This document shows positions 5,541 to 6,367 of a stretch of DNA of 6,367 bases, piece by piece (the stretch's first letter is position 1; every line of letters begins with the position of its first letter). The notes below the pieces were generated by a model. That model was given only the letters and a program-made list of their open reading frames with translations, was not told where the DNA came from and did no database searches. This DNA comes from Dehalococcoidales bacterium (GTDB lineage Bacteria; Chloroflexota; Dehalococcoidia; Dehalococcoidales; UBA2162), in assembly GCA_020343555.1 (NCBI GenBank), contig CP070800.1, forward strand, positions 1,165,735-1,172,101, written 5' to 3'. Made by a program: the position numbers and the translations under genes.

Positions 5541-6314
5541 TTGAGTTTTTCAATCGCTGTCGCCGGGAAAGGCGGCACTGGTAAGACATCACTGTCAAGT
5601 CTTATAATCCGCTACTTGCAGAATAAGGGGTCGGGACCGATCCTGGCGATTGATGCCGACCCCAATGCGAATCTGGCGGATAGTCTCGGACTAGATGTTG
5701 GCATAACCATAGGATCGATTATTGCTTCATTTAATGGTGATAAGATTAATATCCCGTCCGGGATGACAAAAGAAGCATTTCTTGAAATCAAGCTCAATGG
5801 GGCAGTTACAGAAAGTAAGGGACTGGATCTAATAACTATGGGGAGAGGTGAGGGTCCCGAGTGTTATTGTTACCCGAATGCCTTATTGAGAAAATTCGCT
5901 GACGATCTTTCAGGAAACTACTCATATGTCGTGATGGATAATGAAGCAGGTATGGAACACCTGAGCCGGAGAACCACTCAAAATATCGATGTGTTGCTAA
6001 TAGTGTCGGACCATTCGGTCAAGGGCGTCCGAACTATAGCCCGAATCAAGGACCTGGTTTCGGAACTGAAACTGGTAGTAGGCAAACAGGTGGTGATGAT
6101 CAATTCTGTACTGGACGAGTTAGCTCCTATGGTGAAACAAGAACTATTGTCATTCGGTATAGATAATCCTGTGACTGTTCCATATGATGAGAATATTTAT
6201 CAATATGACCTCGAGGCTAAACCTCTTGTTGAATTACCGAAAGATTCGAAGGCTGTAATAGCTATCGATAACTTGATGGACGAAATTCTATCCACTGAAA
6301 AGGTGGGAGTTTAA
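5541..6314 (+). CDS. CooC/AcsF-type nickel-insertion ATPase (second paralogue)
   Basis: This is a second P-loop ATPase of the CooC family, 257 residues, starting at TTG behind a good Shine-Dalgarno. It has deviant Walker A GKGGTGKT (9-16, signature Lys10), IDADPNANLA (37-46), the metal-binding Cys108-x-Cys110 in GPECYCYPNALLRKF (105-119) and MDNEAGMEHLSRRTT (132-146). This last block and LIVSDHSVKGV (153-163) are, from family memory, typical of the AcsF/CooC branch found in acetyl-CoA synthase clusters, where AcsF aids nickel loading of the ACS A-cluster. The split into AcsF against another CooC is an inference. Where the neighbouring paralogue has Asn-Lys for base recognition, this one reads INSV (187-190), without the basic residue. 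The next gene begins 22 bases downstream, so fhs, this gene and the next probably form one transcript. Confidence 0.88.
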   Translation: MSFSIAVAGKGGTGKTSLSSLIIRYLQNKGSGPILAIDADPNANLADSLGLDVGITIGSIIASFNGDKINIPSGMTKEAFLEIKLNGAVTESKGLDLITMGRGEGPECYCYPNALLRKFADDLSGNYSYVVMDNEAGMEHLSRRTTQNIDVLLIVSDHSVKGVRTIARIKDLVSELKLVVGKQVVMINSVLDELAPMVKQELLSFGIDNPVTVPYDENIYQYDLEAKPLVELPKDSKAVIAIDNLMDEILSTEKVGV

Positions 6315-6321
6315 TTTATTT

Positions 6322-6329
6322 AAGGAGGT
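6322..6329 (+). promoter_or_regulatory. Consensus ribosome binding site of the gene at the right edge
   Basis: AAGGAGGT, a full Shine-Dalgarno match, stands 7 bases before the ATG at 6337. It makes the short reading frame at the edge a credible gene start. Confidence 0.85.
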
Positions 6330-6336
6330 AAATAGC

Positions 6337-6367
6337 ATGACCGCAGAACTTATTCGAGGAGCTCAAG
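6337..6367 (+). CDS. Start of a further gene, possibly folD (cut by window edge)
   Basis: Only ten codons are visible, reading MTAELIRGAQ, after an excellent ribosome binding site and 22 bases after the preceding stop. That spacing makes it part of the same operon. Ten residues cannot identify a family. The form of the N-terminus, a short polar lead then LIRG, resembles FolD (methylene-THF dehydrogenase/cyclohydrolase), whose proteins often begin in a similar way. FolD would be the next enzyme after Fhs in the methyl branch. This is a guess from context more than from sequence. Confidence 0.7.
   Translation, partial: MTAELIRGAQ

Overview
The window is ordinary chromosomal DNA of a strictly anaerobic bacterium that uses, or descends from users of, the Wood-Ljungdahl (reductive acetyl-CoA) pathway. 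It holds six genes that can be named and the first codons of a seventh. The evidence for the lifestyle is a formate--tetrahydrofolate ligase gene (fhs) flanked on both sides by CooC-family nickel-insertion ATPase genes. The YebC sequence, the archaeal-type GlmU-like protein and the moderate base composition suggest a Chloroflexota (Dehalococcoidia-like) genome. That placement is from memory of family sequences and is only a moderate-to-weak inference.

Left part (1-1250, minus strand): the 5' part of ruvC (Holliday-junction resolvase) runs off the left edge, and a complete yebC-family gene lies 25 bases upstream of it. This is the common bacterial yebC-ruvC arrangement. A plausible sigma-70 promoter for the pair reads leftward from about 1195-1167.

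Centre-left (1233-2507, plus strand): one gene for a bifunctional sugar-1-phosphate nucleotidyltransferase/acetyltransferase of the GlmU-like type. It has a near-consensus promoter (TTGACT, 17 bp, TAAAAT), which shows that translation starts at 1284 and not at the more upstream ATG at 1251.

Gene-free stretch (2508-2853): 346 bases with no convincing gene. It contains two candidate promoters, the second of which (TTGACT, 17 bp, TATACT) is very good, and a cluster of inverted repeats with mutually exclusive pairings.

Right part (2854-6367, plus strand): cooC, then a clear intrinsic terminator, then fhs, then a second CooC/AcsF-type ATPase gene starting at TTG. A seventh gene starts at 6337 behind a consensus ribosome binding site and is cut by the window edge; it may be folD. 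Fhs makes 10-formyl-THF for the methyl branch of the pathway. The two ATPases probably serve nickel loading of carbon monoxide dehydrogenase and acetyl-CoA synthase, whose genes are not in the window and are expected nearby. No transposon, CRISPR array, tRNA or rRNA was seen.
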